This document shows positions 5,832 through 8,355 of a DNA stretch of 8,355 bases, piece by piece. Each line of letters begins with the position of its first letter. The first letter of the stretch is position 1. Source of the stretch: Candidatus Zhuqueibacterota bacterium. GTDB lineage: Bacteria > SM23-31. The position numbers and the translations under genes were made by a program. The notes beneath the pieces were generated by a model. That model was not told the DNA's origin and searched no databases. It was given only the letters and a program-made list of their open reading frames with translations. Location: positions 1 to 8,355 of the forward strand of contig JADFON010000062.1 of assembly GCA_022562855.1 (NCBI GenBank), in the 5' to 3' direction.

Positions 5832-6941
5832 ATGAATACTAAAAATAAAAAAACAGTCCTTGTAGCGATGAGCGGCGGTGTTGACAGTTCCGTCACCGCT
5901 GCCTTACTTAAGGAGCAGGGCTATTCCGTTATCGGGATCACCATGCGGCTGTCGGATGAGGAGGAATCGATGTCGAATGTTCTTCCCGACCGACCTTGCT
6001 GCTCGATAGAGATGACCTCGAGAGCGAGAAGGGTGTGCGACGTCCTCGGCGTTGCCCACTACGTAGTCGACTTTCGTGAAGTGTTTCAAAAACAGGTAAA
6101 GGATAATTTTTTTGAGCAGTATATCACCGGAACGACGCCAAACCCGTGTGTACGATGCAACACCTATATAAAATGGAAACCGTTAGTGCGGAAGAAAAAC
6201 GCACTCGGCGCCGATTACATTGCCACCGGTCATTATGCGCGGTCTGTTTTGAATGATGATACGGGAAAATTTGAACTTCGCAGGGGGCTTGACCACTGGA
6301 AAGACCAAACGTATTTCCTGTGGGGTCTTTCGGAAGAGCAGTTGAGTTATACGTTGTTTCCCCTGGGGGATATTACAAAAAAAGAAGTGCGCAGTTTGGC
6401 AAAGATGTATAATCTTCCTACGTGGAACGCCCCCGAAAGCCAGGAAATTTGCTTTATTCCCGATAACAATTACCGCCGGTATGTCGAGGAGCGTCTTAAG
6501 GAGCAGGGACTCCCTGCGTCTGTCGGGGAGATACAGGATAGAGATGGAAATGTTCTCGGCAGTCATCCCGGGTATCACAATTTTACTATCGGTCAGCGCA
6601 AAGGGCTTGGAATAGCGCTTGGCGAAGCGGCTTACGTAACGGAAATCGACACCGAAGAGAATACTCTTGTCGTAGGAAACGTAGAAGACTTGATGTCGGA
6701 CAGCCTACAGGCGGAATCCGTTTGTTGGGTCGATTCGGCGCCGTCGGGGGACGATGTAAACGCAACTATCAAGATACGATACAGGGATCCCGGTTCCGAA
6801 GGGAAACTTTTTCCCGAAGGATCCGGGAAAGTGACCGTCCGGTTTTCAGAGCCGGTGCGTGCCGTGACGCCAGGTCAGTCGGTGGTATTTTATAAAGACG
6901 ACAGGGTTCTCGGCGGAGGAATAATTTCAAAAGGAAAATAG
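5832..6941 (+). CDS. mnmA: tRNA-specific 2-thiouridylase MnmA
   Basis: MnmA (369 residues, normal length) installs the 2-thio group on wobble uridine 34 of Lys, Glu and Gln tRNAs in the cytoplasm, using ATP to adenylate the base and a persulfide sulfur relayed from a cysteine desulfurase. Seen: the PP-loop SGGVDSS (14-20), NPCVRCN with Cys106, KDQTYFLWGL (157-166), ESQEICFIPDN with the second catalytic Cys207, GQRKGLGIA, and a C-terminal beta-barrel ending in VLGGGIISKGK. Both catalytic cysteines are present, so it should be active. A Cys pair at 56-57 is seen in some MnmA subfamilies. The upstream desulfurase is the natural sulfur donor, but a 395-bp repeat cluster separates the two, so mnmA may have its own promoter. 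No Shine-Dalgarno is obvious before the ATG. panB follows after 3 bp. Confidence 0.95.
   Translation: MNTKNKKTVLVAMSGGVDSSVTAALLKEQGYSVIGITMRLSDEEESMSNVLPDRPCCSIEMTSRARRVCDVLGVAHYVVDFREVFQKQVKDNFFEQYITGTTPNPCVRCNTYIKWKPLVRKKNALGADYIATGHYARSVLNDDTGKFELRRGLDHWKDQTYFLWGLSEEQLSYTLFPLGDITKKEVRSLAKMYNLPTWNAPESQEICFIPDNNYRRYVEERLKEQGLPASVGEIQDRDGNVLGSHPGYHNFTIGQRKGLGIALGEAAYVTEIDTEENTLVVGNVEDLMSDSLQAESVCWVDSAPSGDDVNATIKIRYRDPGSEGKLFPEGSGKVTVRFSEPVRAVTPGQSVVFYKDDRVLGGGIISKGK
6931..6935 (+). promoter_or_regulatory. Ribosome binding site for panB inside the mnmA 3' end
   Basis: AAGGA lies 9 nt before the ATG at 6945 and within the last codons of mnmA. It supports that start and translation of panB from the mnmA transcript. 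Confidence 0.55.
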
Positions 6942-6944
6942 ATA

Positions 6945-7778
6945 ATGGGGCTTTCATCAAGCAAAGCAGAAAATAAAAAGATAACCGTTGAGACGATCAA
7001 AGCGATGAAAAAAAGCGGCGAATTGATCGCTTCACTCACGGCTTACGATTATTTGATGGCGAAGATTCTCGACGGCTGCGGTATCGACCTCATACTCATC
7101 GGGGATTCGGCGGGGAATGTGATCGCCGGTTACGATACAACCCTGCCGGTAACAATGGAGGAAATGCTTTATCATACGCGTGCGGTGAGAAATGGGGTAA
7201 CGAATGCGCTTGTTATCATAGATATGCCTTTCCTTTCCTACCAGTGTGGTGTCAACGATGCTGTCAGGAATGCCGGGTTGTTCTTAAAATCCGGAGCCGA
7301 AGGAATAAAACTTGAAGGAGGCAGGCAGGTTGCCGACATTGCGGAAAGGATGGTTGGATTCGGCATCCCGGTTATGGGGCATCTCGGTCTGACGCCGCAG
7401 TCTATCAATTTGTTCGGCGATTACAAGGTACGGGGAAAAATGAACAAAGAACGGAAACGGATGCTCAAAGACGCAAAAATTCTCGAAGAAGCAGGCATGT
7501 TTTCAATCGTTCTCGAAAAAATCCCTGAGGCGCTTGCAAAAGAGATCACCGAATCTATTTCAATCCCGACTATCGGAATCGGGGCAGGGTTGTACTGCGA
7601 CGGTCAGATATTGGTAACGCATGATATGATCGGTCTTAACGAGGATTTTAACCCGAAATTCGTCCGGAAGTATGTCAATGTCGCCGAAGAAATGCGAAAG
7701 GCATTTAACGGATATATAAAGGATGTGAAAAACAGCAGCTTCCCTTCCAAAGACGAAAGTTACCTGTCTTCAAGGTGA
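6945..7778 (+). CDS. panB: 3-methyl-2-oxobutanoate hydroxymethyltransferase (PanB)
   Basis: PanB transfers a hydroxymethyl group from 5,10-methylenetetrahydrofolate to 2-ketoisovalerate to give ketopantoate, the first committed step toward pantothenate and CoA. The 277-residue protein shows LTAYDY, LIGDSAGN with metal-binding Asp54, IIDMPFLSYQ with Asp93, GIKLEGG with Lys122 and metal ligand Glu124, MGHLGLTPQS, the general-base Glu191 in VLEKIP, and the C-terminal IGIGAGLYCDGQILV. These match the TIM-barrel family throughout. It begins 3 bp after the mnmA stop with an AAGGA site, so it is probably co-transcribed with mnmA although the two functions are unrelated. ilvC, which supplies the branch leading to its substrate, lies 253 bp downstream. 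The roughly 12-residue N-terminal extension before ITVETIKAMK is not conserved in the family. Confidence 0.95.
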   Translation: MGLSSSKAENKKITVETIKAMKKSGELIASLTAYDYLMAKILDGCGIDLILIGDSAGNVIAGYDTTLPVTMEEMLYHTRAVRNGVTNALVIIDMPFLSYQCGVNDAVRNAGLFLKSGAEGIKLEGGRQVADIAERMVGFGIPVMGHLGLTPQSINLFGDYKVRGKMNKERKRMLKDAKILEEAGMFSIVLEKIPEALAKEITESISIPTIGIGAGLYCDGQILVTHDMIGLNEDFNPKFVRKYVNVAEEMRKAFNGYIKDVKNSSFPSKDESYLSSR

Positions 7779-7829
7779 CGCGGAATTTACTTCTGATAGC
7801 AGTAATCTCTATCACCCCCTTTGAGAATG

Positions 7830-7857
7830 GTAAGGGCGGTTCGCGAACCGCCCCTAC
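7830..7857 (-). repeat. REP-like element 7 (perfect 20-bp palindrome)
   Basis: GGGCGGTTCG (7834-7843) and CGAACCGCCC (7844-7853) form a perfect palindrome with no spacer. The flanks are GTAA on the left and CTAC on the right, so the minus strand reads GTAG plus hairpin. No T-run follows on either strand, which argues against a classic terminator for panB. Confidence 0.7.
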
Positions 7858-7911
7858 TACAATACGCAAATACAATGATTTTTATTCTTAACACGATTTT
7901 GACATAGAATG

Positions 7912-7943
7912 GTAGGGTTCCCTATGTGACGAACCGCCCCTGC
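7912..7943 (+). repeat. REP-like element 8, degenerate copy of element 7
   Basis: GTAG foot (7912-7915), then GGTTC (7916-7920) and GAACC (7931-7935) around a 10-nt loop. Both this and element 7 are preceded by AGAATGGTA, and they share GAACCGCCCCT on the right side, so they look like diverged direct copies 80 bp apart. Confidence 0.55.
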
Positions 7944-7984
7944 GAAGGATTCAGCCGCCACGAAGTCTAAGCCTCTTGGCAGAT

Positions 7985-8013
7985 TTAATAGCAAAGGACT
8001 CTATTCATACAAT
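7985..8013 (+). promoter_or_regulatory. Weak candidate promoter for ilvC
   Basis: TTAATA (7985-7990) and TACAAT (8008-8013) are spaced by 17 bp, 18 bp upstream of the ATG. The -35 box is poor. No leader peptide or attenuator was recognised upstream of ilvC. Confidence 0.25.
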
Positions 8014-8031
8014 ACTTGCCGGACATTATTT

Positions 8032-8355
8032 ATGAAGTTTTATTACGATGACGATGCGGATATCAGTCTTTTGAATGGAAAGACCATTGGTATTATCGGT
8101 TTCGGCAACCAGGGTCGCGCCCATGCTTTGAACCTGCGCGATTCCGGGCTCAACGTGGTAGTCGGATTACGCCCCGGCAGCAAATCGCAAAAAACAGTTG
8201 AGAACGAAAAAATAAGAACGGAATCGATTGAGAAAACCGCAGAACTATCCGACATTATTTTCCTGCTTATTCCCGACGAATTACAAGCCGAGGTTTACAA
8301 ATCTTCAATAGAGCCGTATCTAAAACCGGGGAACGTTCTCGGTTTCGCTCATGGT
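8032..8355 (+). CDS. ilvC: Ketol-acid reductoisomerase (IlvC), 5' part, cut by window end
   Basis: IlvC isomerises and reduces 2-acetolactate to 2,3-dihydroxyisovalerate (and the isoleucine analogue) with NADPH and Mg2+. Only the first 108 codons are in the window, in frame to the last base. Seen: FYYDDDADISLLNGKTIGII, the Rossmann loop GFGNQG (23-28) and GLRPGSKS (45-52), whose Arg and Ser residues are those that usually bind the NADPH 2'-phosphate, then LLIPDE and FAHG ending at residue 108. The N-terminus matches class I (short, about 330-residue) enzymes. The ATG at 8032 fits the family start but has no Shine-Dalgarno. No ilvB or ilvN is visible upstream; panB lies on the same strand, pointing to a branched-chain to pantothenate link. 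Confidence 0.95.
   Translation, partial: MKFYYDDDADISLLNGKTIGIIGFGNQGRAHALNLRDSGLNVVVGLRPGSKSQKTVENEKIRTESIEKTAELSDIIFLLIPDELQAEVYKSSIEPYLKPGNVLGFAHG

Noticed and set aside
5648-5896. Minus-strand 82-codon frame across the repeat cluster
   Set aside because: It consists of palindromic repeat sequence and antisense to the start of mnmA.
7834-7853. Intrinsic terminator of panB
   Set aside because: The stem is strong but neither strand has a following T-tract, and a degenerate copy lies 80 bp on, which fits a repeat better.
7953-7962. AGCCGCCACG, shared with REP-like element 6
   Set aside because: Only 10 bp match, with no GTAG foot and no pairing arm, so it is too short to call a repeat copy.

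Overview
The window looks like chromosomal DNA from a Gram-negative bacterium of moderate GC content. It carries a lipid A kinase gene (lpxK, damaged), a lipid-A-locus acyltransferase of the DUF374 family and a secreted protein resembling a secretin periplasmic domain, all of which imply an outer membrane. Few genes have a clear Shine-Dalgarno sequence, and palindromic repeats fill two intergenic gaps. An uncultured FCB-type or candidate-phylum lineage would fit, but the sequence does not fix the taxon.

Layout: (1) 1-338 has no intact gene; a short plus-strand stretch (171-272) resembles the start of an MgtC/SapB membrane protein. (2) 339-3234 is a plus-strand block: a YprB-like DEDD exonuclease, a DUF374 acyltransferase, and lpxK interrupted by an in-frame TAA exactly where the family's conserved Glu of the REP motif is expected. 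The 245-bp gap before lpxK, where waaA/kdtA often lies, holds no intact gene. (3) 3359-4039, minus strand, is a small exported secretin-N1-like protein, convergent with lpxK. (4) 4279-7778 is plus strand: a cysteine desulfurase and MnmA, the two enzymes of tRNA wobble-uridine 2-thiolation, then panB only 3 bp after mnmA. (5) ilvC starts at 8032 and runs off the window end.

Functional themes: sulfur transfer to tRNA (desulfurase to MnmA), and branched-chain/pantothenate metabolism (IlvC lies on the route to 2-ketoisovalerate, the PanB substrate; in some bacteria IlvC also reduces ketopantoate).

The most unusual feature is a set of about eight short hairpins in the desulfurase-mnmA gap (5461-5777) and the panB-ilvC gap (7824-7943). 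Most have GTAG (or GTGG/GTAA) at the 5' foot of an imperfect palindrome, but the arm sequences fall into several unrelated classes. A GTAG foot is the recognition hallmark of REP elements mobilised by REP-associated tyrosine transposases (RAYT/TnpA-REP). Several are arranged as inverted pairs (REPIN/BIME-like). No transposase gene is present, so the assignment rests on structure alone.
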